In this document: positions 46,939-55,666 of the stretch, piece by piece
How the letters are laid out: every line of letters starts with the position of its first letter
How positions within the stretch are numbered: position 1 is the first letter of the stretch
DNA from: an uncultured Clostridium sp.
Lineage (GTDB): Bacteria; Bacillota; Clostridia; Clostridiales; Clostridiaceae
Reading direction: 5' to 3'
DNA: 64,000 bases
NCBI GenBank assembly: GCA_900540255.1
Contig: UQFE01000005.1
Coordinates: forward strand, 1-64,000
Position numbers and translations under genes: made by a program
The notes under the pieces: generated by a model
Seen by the model: only the letters and a program-made list of their open reading frames with translations
The model's database searches: none
Told to the model about the DNA's origin: nothing

Positions 46939-47142
46939 ATGAAAATATTAAATATAATATCTCTTGCATTAATAATAATAGGTGCAGTTAATTGGGGATT
47001 ATTAGGTTTCTTTCAATTTGACCTTGTTGCTGCCATCTTTGGAGATATGAGTGTATTTTCTAGAGTAATTTATTCATTAATAGGAATTTGTGGACTATAC
47101 TCTATATCATTTTTTACTAAAGATTGCTTTACTAACAAATAA
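46939..47142 (+). CDS. DUF378 family small membrane protein
   Basis: 67 residues with two membrane segments (about 3-25 and 40-58) and the family core IIGAVNWGLLGFFQFDLVAAIFG. DUF378 proteins are widespread and uncharacterised. Its ribosome site AAAGGAG lies within a stable hairpin that also looks like the terminator of the preceding gene, so expression may be conditional. A good terminator follows. Confidence 0.9.
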   Translation: MKILNIISLALIIIGAVNWGLLGFFQFDLVAAIFGDMSVFSRVIYSLIGICGLYSISFFTKDCFTNK

Positions 47143-47156
47143 TTAATTTATACATA

Positions 47157-47192
47157 AAAAGAGTACAACTAATTAACTAATTGTACTCTTTT
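47157..47192. terminator. bidirectional terminator after DUF378
   Basis: AAAAGAGTACAA and TTGTACTCTTTT around a 12-nt loop, between convergent DUF378 and the P-loop protein. Confidence 0.88.
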
Positions 47193-47197
47193 AAATT

Positions 47198-48940
47198 TTA
47201 TAATTCTTTTATTATTTCAAATAAATCAAGTGCTGCCACCTTTGGTCCTTGTTGTTCTTTTCCTTTTATAGCTAAACAAGTTTTTATTTGCCCAACTTTT
47301 ACATTCCCATCAAACATATCATTAAAATATTTTTCAATTAACTTATTACATTCTTCTTGCTTTTGAGCTGGTCCAAACGGATTTGCAAAATAGCTTTTTA
47401 CAAGTCCCTCTTCTGTAGTTGTTCCCTTTGCAACTCTTAGTCCTGCTTTAAACAATTTAATTGCTTCTTCTGGAGTTTCAAAATAATCTATTGCTCTTTC
47501 TCCATCTAAAATATCAGTAAAGTTATTTGCATACAAAAATAAATCAACCTTATATCCCTTTATTATTTCATTATAGGGAGAAATAGGCATTACAAGCCTT
47601 GCATTAATTTTATCTGGATTCATAAATATGCTTCTATCTATTTCTCTAAAAGCATATCCTTGTGCTAAATCATCTAACCTTACAAAAGCACCTATTTCAG
47701 TACCATATGCATAAATTTTGCCATCAATATTTTTGAATGTACCCATATCATCAAAAATAACATTCATATTACTTATATATTCTTCGCTCATTGTTCTAAA
47801 AGCCTCAAGACTTTCTGATTTTCCTGCTCCACTATCTCCCATAATTACAACATTTGCATTTTTTCCATTTTTCATTTGAATATTTACCATTGCACCATGA
47901 ATAGGTAAATTTCCTCTTTTTATCATTATTAAATTATGCAATGTTAAAATCATTTTTTTCATATATCCAAAGTAATCTATTTCTTCTGAATAATTAATAT
48001 ATCCTAACATAATACTATTTTCTTTATCATCATAAAAAATAGTTTTTAATTCTTCTCCATCATTTATTCCAAATACAAAAATAATATCTGGACATCTCCC
48101 CCTACATTCTTCTTTTGTAGCCATTTCAAATAAATTACATAAAGTAATTCCATGATTCATATAATCCCTATGAAAATAAACATAAGCTATTAGTTCTCCA
48201 ACTTTAGCTGGATAACAAAACCAATGATCTTTATTAATATGTTTATAGTTTAATGGATTTTCCTTTACTTCAGTAAACATTCCATTTCTAGTATTTTTCT
48301 TTGGATAAGTAATAAATGGAGGTTCTAATAAAATGCAATCTATAAAATTTACATCTTCTAATATTTCATATCCCTTTGGTATAGGCCATAATAGTTTACT
48401 AATCATTATACTACAATTTCCACCAGCTGTAATTTCTCTAAACACTTTTGGATTTCTTCCTAATACATTTTGTTCAATTTTCCTATAAAATCTTAATATT
48501 AATTTTTCAAAAGATGAATTTGCTTCAGTAAAATTCATAGCTGCTAAGCCTTGACTAATTTTATCATTTTGAATAACTGTATATCTTTCTAATCTTCTCC
48601 AAAATAAATAAAAATCTTCAATTACTTTAGTAAAATCTTCTTTATTGCGTAATAAGTTTTCATATTTAGGATTAAATTCACAAACTTCTTTAGCATTCAT
48701 TATTGTTAACCACTTAAATACCAAAGTTAAATCTCCTCTTATTGTTGGTAAATCTGTAGTTTCTAATGAATTAACTAAATACCTGTATGCTAATGACCTC
48801 TTTTTTTCTGATTTTTTTAAATAAACATTTAAAACTCTTCTAAAACCTTCACTTTCTAATAAGCTTTCAAAATTAGTACAATATCTAGCTGAAAAATTCA
48901 TCAAAACTTTATCATTACTTATTGAAAACTCCTTCTTCAT
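47198..48940 (-). CDS. PEPCK/HPr-kinase-like P-loop protein
   Basis: 580 residues. An all-helical N-terminal region of about 300 residues carries no recognised motif. From about 345 a P-loop domain of the PEP carboxykinase/HPr kinase fold begins: LPIHGAMVNIQM parallels the HPr kinase IHGVLVDI, VVIMGDSGAGKSES is a Walker A close to the HPr kinase GDSGVGKSE, and NVIFDDMGTF would be the Mg-binding Asp pair. Databases often name such clostridial proteins PEP carboxykinase (ATP), but key PEPCK oxaloacetate-site motifs are not evident to me. I judge it a kinase-like relative of unknown substrate. Monocistronic. Confidence 0.72.
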   Translation of the reverse strand: MKKEFSISNDKVLMNFSARYCTNFESLLESEGFRRVLNVYLKKSEKKRSLAYRYLVNSLETTDLPTIRGDLTLVFKWLTIMNAKEVCEFNPKYENLLRNKEDFTKVIEDFYLFWRRLERYTVIQNDKISQGLAAMNFTEANSSFEKLILRFYRKIEQNVLGRNPKVFREITAGGNCSIMISKLLWPIPKGYEILEDVNFIDCILLEPPFITYPKKNTRNGMFTEVKENPLNYKHINKDHWFCYPAKVGELIAYVYFHRDYMNHGITLCNLFEMATKEECRGRCPDIIFVFGINDGEELKTIFYDDKENSIMLGYINYSEEIDYFGYMKKMILTLHNLIMIKRGNLPIHGAMVNIQMKNGKNANVVIMGDSGAGKSESLEAFRTMSEEYISNMNVIFDDMGTFKNIDGKIYAYGTEIGAFVRLDDLAQGYAFREIDRSIFMNPDKINARLVMPISPYNEIIKGYKVDLFLYANNFTDILDGERAIDYFETPEEAIKLFKAGLRVAKGTTTEEGLVKSYFANPFGPAQKQEECNKLIEKYFNDMFDGNVKVGQIKTCLAIKGKEQQGPKVAALDLFEIIKEL

Positions 48941-49114
48941 AGTTCTCCCCCTTATATTTTTAATTTTTTCTCGGTCTATTTAATATTTTATGCAATTATA
49001 CCATATTTTTACTTCACATTCATAAATAAAGTGTTAAATATTTATAAAGCTTTAGTTATTAAAAAAATTTTTTAGGCAATAATTATTAATATCTATTTTC
49101 TATTGGAGTAAATT

Positions 49115-49978
49115 ATGAAAAAAAGTAAACTTATCTTCTTTAATATAATATTAATTTTTGCTATTTGTATTTTAAATTTTTTCAATATTAATTCAAAATC
49201 ATATATCAATAATGATTTAATTATACATTATATAGATGTTGGGCAAGGTGATTGTATATTAATTCAAGTTAACAATAAAAATCTTTTAATAGATTCTGGT
49301 CCATCCTCTAATAGAGATGATTTATTAAATTACTTACAAAAATTAAATATAGATAAATTTGATTACATCATTGCTACTCATCCTCATGAAGATCATATTG
49401 GAAATATGGATACAATTATTAAAAGGTTTAACGTTAGTAATTTTTACGCTCCTAAAATAATTAATACTTCTATATCTTTTGAAAATATGATAAGTGCATT
49501 AGTAGATAAATCCTTAAAAGTTAAAGTTCTAAAAAGCGGAACTAACACTATTAATTTAGGATTAAATACCAAAGTAGAAGTTTTTTCCCCTGAAGAAAAT
49601 ATTGTTAGTGATAATTTTAATGATTACTCTTCTGTCATTAAAATTTCATTTCTCAATACTTCATTTTTATTTACAGGTGATGCTGAAAACTTTACTGAAG
49701 ACTACCTTATTTCAAATAATTGCAACTTAAAATCTGATGTTCTTAAGGTAGGACATCATGGTTCTTCAACCTCTTCATCATTAAAATTTTTAAAAGCTGT
49801 CAATCCATCTGTTGCAATAATCTCAGTAGGAAATAATAATACATATGGACATCCATCACTTCAAACTTTAACTTCTTTAAAAAATATGAATATTGATACA
49901 TATAGAACTGATTTAAATGGAACAATAATATTGTCCTCAAATGGTAATATTATAAATATTACTTTATCCTCTAAATGA
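49115..49978 (+). CDS. ComEC/Rec2-related metallo-beta-lactamase fold hydrolase
   Basis: 287 residues. An N-terminal signal-anchor (about 5-24) is followed by the soluble MBL domain found at the C-terminus of ComEC: YIDVGQGDCILIQ, LLIDSG, the zinc motif ATHPHEDHIGNM, FLFTGDAE and LKVGHHGSSTSSS. There is no ComEC channel domain, so this is a stand-alone secreted or surface hydrolase, possibly a nuclease or phosphodiesterase. ATTGGAG ribosome site. The stop codon lies within the following hairpin. Confidence 0.92.
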   Translation: MKKSKLIFFNIILIFAICILNFFNINSKSYINNDLIIHYIDVGQGDCILIQVNNKNLLIDSGPSSNRDDLLNYLQKLNIDKFDYIIATHPHEDHIGNMDTIIKRFNVSNFYAPKIINTSISFENMISALVDKSLKVKVLKSGTNTINLGLNTKVEVFSPEENIVSDNFNDYSSVIKISFLNTSFLFTGDAENFTEDYLISNNCNLKSDVLKVGHHGSSTSSSLKFLKAVNPSVAIISVGNNNTYGHPSLQTLTSLKNMNIDTYRTDLNGTIILSSNGNIINITLSSK

Positions 49979-50017
49979 TAGATGCTCCTAATAAACTTAG
50001 GAGCATCTATCATTTAA
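49974..50017. terminator. long hairpin after ComEC-like gene
   Basis: AAATGATAGATGCTCCTAA, loop TAAAC, exact complement: 19 bp, containing the stop codon of the ComEC-like gene. No U-run of note, so possibly an RNA-protecting end for two convergent genes. Confidence 0.7.
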
Positions 50018-50046
50018 GGATGATTTCCTTAAATTAATATTATAAA

Positions 50047-50907
50047 TTATATTATTGTTTCTGAGTTATCAATTTCTTTATTTTCTTCTTGTTGTCCATT
50101 ATCTTCAATTATTATAATATTATCATTAGTATTATTTTCTTGTTCTTTTTTTACGTCTTCTATATTTTTCTCATTATCTATTTCTTTAATATCATTTATA
50201 ATTTTCTCAGTTTTTATTTCTTTAATTTCATCAAAATCATCATTTTCTTTAGTATCTTCTTCAGTTTTAATATAATTTTTCCAATTTATAAAAATCTTAT
50301 ATAAATTAACTACATCTTGTTCATTATATTGTAATATTGTTTCTATTTTTTCTTTTGGCATTCTTTGAATATATTCTTTATCCTTAAGTACCTTATGAAA
50401 AGTTTTTGCTAAATTAGAACCACTTATTACATCACCTTCTCTATAAACTTCAAATATCTTCTCTAAATTTTTTAAGCCAATTGATATTTTCATATCTTTC
50501 TCATATTCTTTTTGAATATCAATTGATTTAAACTCCTTTTCAAAATCAAAATATATACCATATTTATTGAATAGATATTTGATTACAGTAAAATCATTAT
50601 TACCTGCAAAAGTTACTATAACTTTTTTACCTTCTCTTTTCATTTTAATAAAATACTTTTTGGCTAATAATAATATGTCTACAACTTCACTTTTATTTTC
50701 AATCATATATTGAGTTACATTAATTTTTTTATTTTTCTTATTGTATACACAAGCTCCAAATACACCAATACATTTAGGTTTTTTATATACATAATGCTCT
50801 AAATCAAAATAAATACTTTCCTCTGGCTTACAGTCAACCTCCTTATTATTTAAAATTTCCTCTAACCTATATTCTTCTACATCTACTATATTTTCTCTAA
50901 TAATCAC
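50047..50907 (-). CDS. RNase H-like DEDD exonuclease-domain protein with acidic tail
   Basis: 286 residues. Residues 30-210 fit the RNase_H_2 (YprB-like) domain: SIYFDLEHYVY with Asp and Glu, VTFAGNNDFTVIKYLFNKY with Asp, and LQYNEQDVVNLYKIF with the final Asp, all DEDD-type metal ligands. The last 75 residues are low-complexity Glu/Asn/Ile sequence. Probably a 3'-5' exonuclease on DNA or RNA; substrate unknown. The tail may be poorly constrained. Start behind GGAGAG. Confidence 0.8.
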   Translation of the reverse strand: MIIRENIVDVEEYRLEEILNNKEVDCKPEESIYFDLEHYVYKKPKCIGVFGACVYNKKNKKINVTQYMIENKSEVVDILLLAKKYFIKMKREGKKVIVTFAGNNDFTVIKYLFNKYGIYFDFEKEFKSIDIQKEYEKDMKISIGLKNLEKIFEVYREGDVISGSNLAKTFHKVLKDKEYIQRMPKEKIETILQYNEQDVVNLYKIFINWKNYIKTEEDTKENDDFDEIKEIKTEKIINDIKEIDNEKNIEDVKKEQENNTNDNIIIIEDNGQQEENKEIDNSETII

Positions 50908-51069
50908 ATCTTATCACTCTCTCCTAGATAAATTTATCTCCTGTATTAAAATTTTATTATTTTTATATCTCTTTATTATATCATGTTATTTGTAGAGTGA
51001 ATACCATTTGCACATCTTAAATTTTTATACGTTTTTACTTTCTCTTACTGTTCTTTTAAATAATTTTTA

Positions 51070-51098
51070 TTGACCATATATATGTTTCTTGATATTAT
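51070..51098 (+). promoter_or_regulatory. feo operon promoter
   Basis: TTGACC (51070-51075), 17 bp, TATTAT (51093-51098); predicted start near 51105, directly on the Fur-like box. Confidence 0.7.
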
Positions 51099-51105
51099 TA
51101 TATAC

Positions 51106-51124
51106 AATAATGAAAATTATTTTC
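51106..51124 (+). promoter_or_regulatory. Fur-like operator of feo operon
   Basis: AATAATGAAAATTATTTTC matches 15 of 19 positions of the Fur box GATAATGATAATCATTATC. It starts at the predicted transcription start and lies just before the feoA ribosome site, consistent with iron repression. Confidence 0.72.
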
Positions 51125-51141
51125 AGTTGGAGGTGATAAAT

Positions 51142-51363
51142 ATGTGCATTTGTGATTTAAAGCTTGGTGAAAAAGCTATTATTAATACAATTAACGGTAA
51201 TGATAAATTATCTAAAAGACTTTCTGCATTAGGTTTAATTCAAGGAACAGAAATTGAATTAAAAAGAATTGCTCCATTAGGAGATCCACTAATTGTAAAT
51301 TTAAGAGGCTTTGATTTAGCTATTCGTAAAAAGGATGCTAAAAATATAATATTAACAGCTTAG
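51142..51363 (+). CDS. feoA: ferrous iron transport protein A
   Basis: 73-residue SH3-like cytoplasmic protein. The start at 51142 follows TTGGAGGTG at good spacing; the frame extends upstream without a ribosome site. MCICDLKLGEKAIINTI and LSALGLIQGTEIELKRIAPLGDP are standard FeoA motifs. It probably modulates FeoB. 22 bp upstream of feoB in the same operon. Confidence 0.97.
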   Translation: MCICDLKLGEKAIINTINGNDKLSKRLSALGLIQGTEIELKRIAPLGDPLIVNLRGFDLAIRKKDAKNIILTA

Positions 51364-51385
51364 TTTTTAAATAGGAGATGACATA

Positions 51386-53152
51386 ATGATAAATATAGCC
51401 TTACTAGGTAACCCTAATGTAGGTAAAACTACATTATTTAATAGTCTTACTGGTTCAAATCAAAGAGTTGGAAACTGGGCAGGTGTTACCGTTGATAAAA
51501 AGGAAGGATACTTTAATAATTTTAATATTGTAGATTTACCTGGTATATATGCAATGGATACTTATTCTAATGAAGAAAAAGTATCAAAAGAATTTTTAGA
51601 AAATGGACAAGTAGATTTAATTTTAAATATTATTGATGCTTCTAACATTGATAGAAACTTATATTTAACAATGCAATTAAAGCAATTTAAAAAACCTATT
51701 ATTTTAGCTGTTAATATGATTGACGTAGCTGAAAAAAAGGGAATACATATAGATTATGAAAAACTTGGACAATTACTAAATGTTGTTGTAATTCCAATTC
51801 AAGCTTCAAAAGAAATAGGTATAGAAAAAGTTAAAACAGCTTTAAGTTCTATAAATAAAAATAAAATTGATAATACAGATTATTCTTTTTCTTCTGAAAA
51901 AGAAACTTATGCTTATATAGAAGATTTATTAAGTAAATGTACTAAAACATCTAAAACATCTAAAAACTCTAAAAAACATATTAAGGAAAACTTAGATAAT
52001 ATAATGTTAAATCCATGGTTTGCCTATCCTATATTTTTTGCAATTATGGCTTTAATGTTTCAAGTAACCTTCTCTTGGATTGGACAACCACTTTCAGATT
52101 TACTTGATTCATTATTAAATGATTCATTAGTTCCAATAATAGAAGGATGGATTAATAATTATTCTCCTTGGTTCCAATCACTTATATTAGATGGAATAGT
52201 TGGTGGTGTTGGAGGAATATTAGTTCTTCTTCCTGTTATATTATCGCTATTTGCTTGTATTACAATATTAGAAGACAGTGGTTATATGGCTAGAGTTGCT
52301 TTTTTAATGGATAAAATCATGAGAAAAATGGGTCTTTCAGGAAAAGCATTCATTCCTATGATTGTTGGGTTTGGTTGTTCTGTTCCTGCAATAATGTCTG
52401 CAAGAACATTAGAAAGTGAAAAGGATAGAAAATTAACAGCATTGCTAGTTCCTCTTATGAGTTGTAATGCAAGACTTCCTGTTTACAGTATATTTGCATC
52501 TGTATTTTTTCCTAAATATGTTGGACTAGTTGTTGCTTCATTATATTTCTTAGGAATTATTTTAGCATTTATTTTAGGTATTATATTTAAACATTTAATA
52601 TTTAAAAATGAGGAAGAGCCTTTATTAATAGAACTTCCTGAATATAAGTTACCATCACTTAAAAACTTATTTGTTCAATTATATGAAAAAAGCAAAAATT
52701 TCTTAATAAAAGCTGGTACATTAATATTTGCTATGAGCATAATATTATGGTTCTTATCTAACTTTAACTTTAGTGGTATGACTGATGTTAATGATAGTAT
52801 ATTAGCTTCAATTGGTGGGTTTATAGCTCCTATTTTCAAACCTCTTGGCTTTGGTAACTGGCAATCATCAGTTTCTTTATTAACTGGATTAATTGCAAAA
52901 GAAACTGTTGTTTCTTCTATGGGAGTAATTTTTGCTGGTAATTTAGAAGTAATGTTACCTCTTCACTTTACTGCACTTTCAGCTTTATCATTTATGGTTT
53001 TTATTTTACTTTACACACCATGTATTACAGCTGTTGGTACAATGAAAAAAGAATTTGGTACTAAAATAACTTTATTTTCAATTACTTATCAGTTAATCTT
53101 AGCTTGGAGTATATCATTCTTGGTATTTAATATTGGTTCATTATTTTTTTAA
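51386..53152 (+). CDS. feoB: ferrous iron transporter FeoB
   Basis: 588 residues, shorter than E. coli FeoB but usual for clostridial forms. The N-terminal G domain has GNPNVGKTTLFNSLTG, GVTVDKKEG, DLPGIYAM and NMID. From about 208 the membrane part holds two Gate domains (first with GYMARVAFLMDKIM and FGCSVPAIMSARTLE; second with GLIAKETVVSSMGVIF). The GDI-like linker between is short. Imports Fe2+. Followed by a small Cys-rich partner at 53202. Confidence 0.97.
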   Translation: MINIALLGNPNVGKTTLFNSLTGSNQRVGNWAGVTVDKKEGYFNNFNIVDLPGIYAMDTYSNEEKVSKEFLENGQVDLILNIIDASNIDRNLYLTMQLKQFKKPIILAVNMIDVAEKKGIHIDYEKLGQLLNVVVIPIQASKEIGIEKVKTALSSINKNKIDNTDYSFSSEKETYAYIEDLLSKCTKTSKTSKNSKKHIKENLDNIMLNPWFAYPIFFAIMALMFQVTFSWIGQPLSDLLDSLLNDSLVPIIEGWINNYSPWFQSLILDGIVGGVGGILVLLPVILSLFACITILEDSGYMARVAFLMDKIMRKMGLSGKAFIPMIVGFGCSVPAIMSARTLESEKDRKLTALLVPLMSCNARLPVYSIFASVFFPKYVGLVVASLYFLGIILAFILGIIFKHLIFKNEEEPLLIELPEYKLPSLKNLFVQLYEKSKNFLIKAGTLIFAMSIILWFLSNFNFSGMTDVNDSILASIGGFIAPIFKPLGFGNWQSSVSLLTGLIAKETVVSSMGVIFAGNLEVMLPLHFTALSALSFMVFILLYTPCITAVGTMKKEFGTKITLFSITYQLILAWSISFLVFNIGSLFF

Positions 53153-53201
53153 TTTTCTAAATTAAATGCTTAGATTTTTACTTAAAAGAAGGTGAATTTA
53201 T

Positions 53202-53333
53202 TTGGAAATAATTATAACAGCAATTTTAATTATTGCTTCTGGATATATAATTTTTAAAAATATAAAAAAATCATCTAAAGGTGATTGTAATTGTGGAAAC
53301 TGTTCATCTAGTTGCCCCAAATACAAAAAATAA
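53202..53333 (+). CDS. FeoB-associated Cys-rich membrane protein (FeoC-like position)
   Basis: 43 residues starting with TTG behind AGAAGGTG. One membrane helix (about 2-18) then a basic loop and a Cys cluster GDCNCGNCSSSCPKYKK, which is the pattern of the Pfam FeoB-associated Cys-rich family (PF12669). It begins 49 bp after feoB and precedes the operon terminator. The four cysteines suggest iron or Fe-S binding. Too short for usual ORF cut-offs, so easily missed. Confidence 0.88.
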   Translation: MEIIITAILIIASGYIIFKNIKKSSKGDCNCGNCSSSCPKYKK

Positions 53334-53344
53334 AAAAAGTATTA

Positions 53345-53388
53345 TGAACCGCTCTCTATCTTAGTTGATAGATTGCAGTTCTTTTTTT
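53345..53388 (+). terminator. feo operon terminator
   Basis: GAACCGCTCTCTATC, loop, GATAGATTGCAGTTC, then seven T. Confidence 0.88.
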
Positions 53389-53424
53389 ATTTTATTTCTA
53401 AATTATTTTTAAGTTTTATTTTAA

Positions 53425-54858
53425 TTATATTAATTCTATTCCTATTAATTTAAATGAATCCTTAATTAAAGTACGTACTACCTTAATTAATACCATATTA
53501 TATTCTAAATTCTCATTATTATTTATACAAATTTGGTTATGCAAATTATCTAAAACTTCTGCTAAATCAATAATATATCTTATTATAATTGATGGATCCA
53601 TTTCTTCTACTGCCTTTTTTATATTTTTTTTATAATTATCTAGAAACTTAATTAATTTAAAATCTTTTTGAAAATTAAATTTATTATAATTACATTCTTC
53701 ATAATTTATATTTGCTGTTTTAATATAAGAATATATAACATATGGCCCTAATTTTTTTTCTAATGAAAAATCCTTACTAAAATCAATACCTATATTATTT
53801 TCTCTATAATTAATTAAAAAAGAAAATATAATTCCACTTAATAATATATTCTTTAATAAATCTTCATTATCTTTTAAGTTAATATTTTTTCCCTTCCACT
53901 CATTTTTAATTTCGTCAATAGTTTCACTTATTAAATTTGAAAATGAAACATACTTTTCATCTCTTATAAAAGCATCACTTTTTGCAAATTTAATTAATCC
54001 TGTCTTAATATTAATATATTGACTTCCCCATTCACAGCCTAAAAGTTCTATCATTTTCTTAAATTGCAAAAATTTAGTTGTTTCATTTTTTCCTGAAATA
54101 TATATGTATTTATAAAAATTATATTTATCTTTACTTTGTATTATAAATGATAAATCCATTAAATTTTTATTTATTTTATTTTTATTAGCTATTATATATG
54201 GTGGCATATTATATTTTTCTAAATCTATAATATCAACTTCATTAATTGTTGTTATTAAATTTTTTTCTTTTAAATCATTAAGTAAATTAATATTATTGAA
54301 GTTTTTTTCTTTTTGTAAATTTAACTTTTTTTTAATTTCATTATCAAACCCTATTATTAATAATTTGTAAAAATCCTCCCACAATATTTTTGTACTATTT
54401 ATATCTACAACATTGTACCCCATCTCAGTAAATAAATTGCAAAATATATTGCTAACTATAATTTGAAAATAATTATTTAAATTAAACTTTTCATTTTTAT
54501 TAATAAATGAGTTTTCTATACAAATATATTTTTCCTTATTATAAAACTCAATACATTTATTTTCATTGTTTATAATCTTTCTTAATACATTTTTAGTATA
54601 AGTATATTTATCAATAAAAAAATTAAGATATGCTCCATTAACTTCAATTTTTTCAAAAATAGTATCATTTAATTTTAATTTTAAATAAGATGATACTTCT
54701 GCTGGTGATTTATTTAATTTTTCATTTAATTTAAAACATAATAAAGAATAATCTCCATTTTTAATGTCACTTGGAGTAACTATTGAATTTTCAATTTTTT
54801 CTATACTCAAATTTAAATAAGAACTAACTTTTATTGCTATATACTTCTTATAATTCAT
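53425..54858 (-). CDS. catalytically degenerate arginyl-tRNA synthetase paralogue
   Basis: 477 residues from the ATG at 54858 behind TGGAGGA (TTG at 54870 overlaps that site). The domain order is that of ArgRS: N-terminal Add domain (GDYSLLCFKLNEKLNKSP, IEVNGAYLNFFI), a Rossmann core, and the C-terminal DALR anticodon domain (KKLGPYVIYSYIKTANI, LVRTL-like end KVVRTLIKDSFKLIGIEL). But FHIGH-type HIGH is replaced by KFNLNNYFQ after IENSFINKNE, and the KMSK loop reads AFIRDEKYVSFSNL. It therefore cannot aminoacylate. Role unknown: tRNA-binding regulator or adaptor is possible. Also very AT- and Asn/Lys-rich. Confidence 0.82.
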   Translation of the reverse strand: MNYKKYIAIKVSSYLNLSIEKIENSIVTPSDIKNGDYSLLCFKLNEKLNKSPAEVSSYLKLKLNDTIFEKIEVNGAYLNFFIDKYTYTKNVLRKIINNENKCIEFYNKEKYICIENSFINKNEKFNLNNYFQIIVSNIFCNLFTEMGYNVVDINSTKILWEDFYKLLIIGFDNEIKKKLNLQKEKNFNNINLLNDLKEKNLITTINEVDIIDLEKYNMPPYIIANKNKINKNLMDLSFIIQSKDKYNFYKYIYISGKNETTKFLQFKKMIELLGCEWGSQYINIKTGLIKFAKSDAFIRDEKYVSFSNLISETIDEIKNEWKGKNINLKDNEDLLKNILLSGIIFSFLINYRENNIGIDFSKDFSLEKKLGPYVIYSYIKTANINYEECNYNKFNFQKDFKLIKFLDNYKKNIKKAVEEMDPSIIIRYIIDLAEVLDNLHNQICINNNENLEYNMVLIKVVRTLIKDSFKLIGIELI

Positions 54859-54893
54859 TATTTCCTCCAATGGTAATAAATAAAATTATATCT

Positions 54894-54932
54894 ACAAAAA
54901 AATGTGGCAAATTTAATTGCCACATTTTTTTA
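54894..54932 (-). terminator. terminator after M50-like gene
   Basis: AAAAAATGTGGCAA, loop ATTTAA, TTGCCACATTTTTT. It separates the M50-like gene from the ArgRS-like gene, so they are not one simple operon. Confidence 0.92.
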
Positions 54933-55577
54933 CATTCCAAAAATTAATTTAGCTATTGTATAAAAAATATTATATATTAAATTAACAGGAATTGATAATA
55001 TAGTTCCACCAATTAAAACTATTAATATAAGTATTAAAAATTGATATTGATATATTTTATCTGAAACCTTATAAAATGTTTTTGGCCATAAATCTCTAAA
55101 TATTTCAAATCCAGCTAGTCCAGGTAAAGGCAATAAATTAAATACAAATAAACTAATATTTATTGAACTTACAAATTTCAACATATTAAATAGTATAAAA
55201 AATATAGTTTCTGGTAGTATGTATGATAAAAATTTTGAAGTAAATACAAGTAAAATCATACCTATAAATCCTACTAATAAATTTGCTAAAGGTGCTGCAA
55301 TTGAAACTTTTATAGCATCCTTATATCTTCTTTTATATGCACTAGGATTTGTATTTAATGGTTTAGTCCATCCAAATCCAGCTAATAGAATCATTATAAA
55401 ACCTATTAAGTCTACATGTGCAGCCGGATTTAAAGTTAATCTTCCTTGAAATCTTGGTGTTTTATCTCCTAATTTATCTGCAACTAAAGCTTTTGCATAT
55501 CCTTGTACAGTAAATGCAATTAATATGGCTGGTATTTTTAAAATAATATAAAGCAAATTTAATCTAAATGGGCTCAT
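54930..55577 (-). CDS. site-2-protease-like membrane protein lacking zinc ligands
   Basis: 215 residues with five or six membrane segments. The family frame is clear: after the first helix comes FTVQGYAKALVADKLGD where active S2P/M50 members have HEYAHALVADKLGD, and RFQGRLTLNPAAHVDLIGF follows as in functional relatives. HExxH has become QGYAK, and the late NLLPIPPLDG motif with its Asp ligand reads NLLPLPGLAGFE. Both zinc-site motifs are lost while the membrane frame is intact, so it is a pseudoprotease, perhaps a binding partner. Start behind AAAGGAG. Confidence 0.88.
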   Translation of the reverse strand: MSPFRLNLLYIILKIPAILIAFTVQGYAKALVADKLGDKTPRFQGRLTLNPAAHVDLIGFIMILLAGFGWTKPLNTNPSAYKRRYKDAIKVSIAAPLANLLVGFIGMILLVFTSKFLSYILPETIFFILFNMLKFVSSINISLFVFNLLPLPGLAGFEIFRDLWPKTFYKVSDKIYQYQFLILILIVLIGGTILSIPVNLIYNIFYTIAKLIFGM

Positions 55578-55666
55578 TATTTTACTCCTTTCTTATATTT
55601 TTAAAAACATTATACCACATATTATGGTATATATTGTCCTATTTAAAATAATTTAATAAAAATAAA

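Noticed and set aside
50089..50304. 71-codon Phe/Ile-rich frame on the plus strand
   Set aside because: Complement of the low-complexity acidic tail of the DEDD exonuclease gene.
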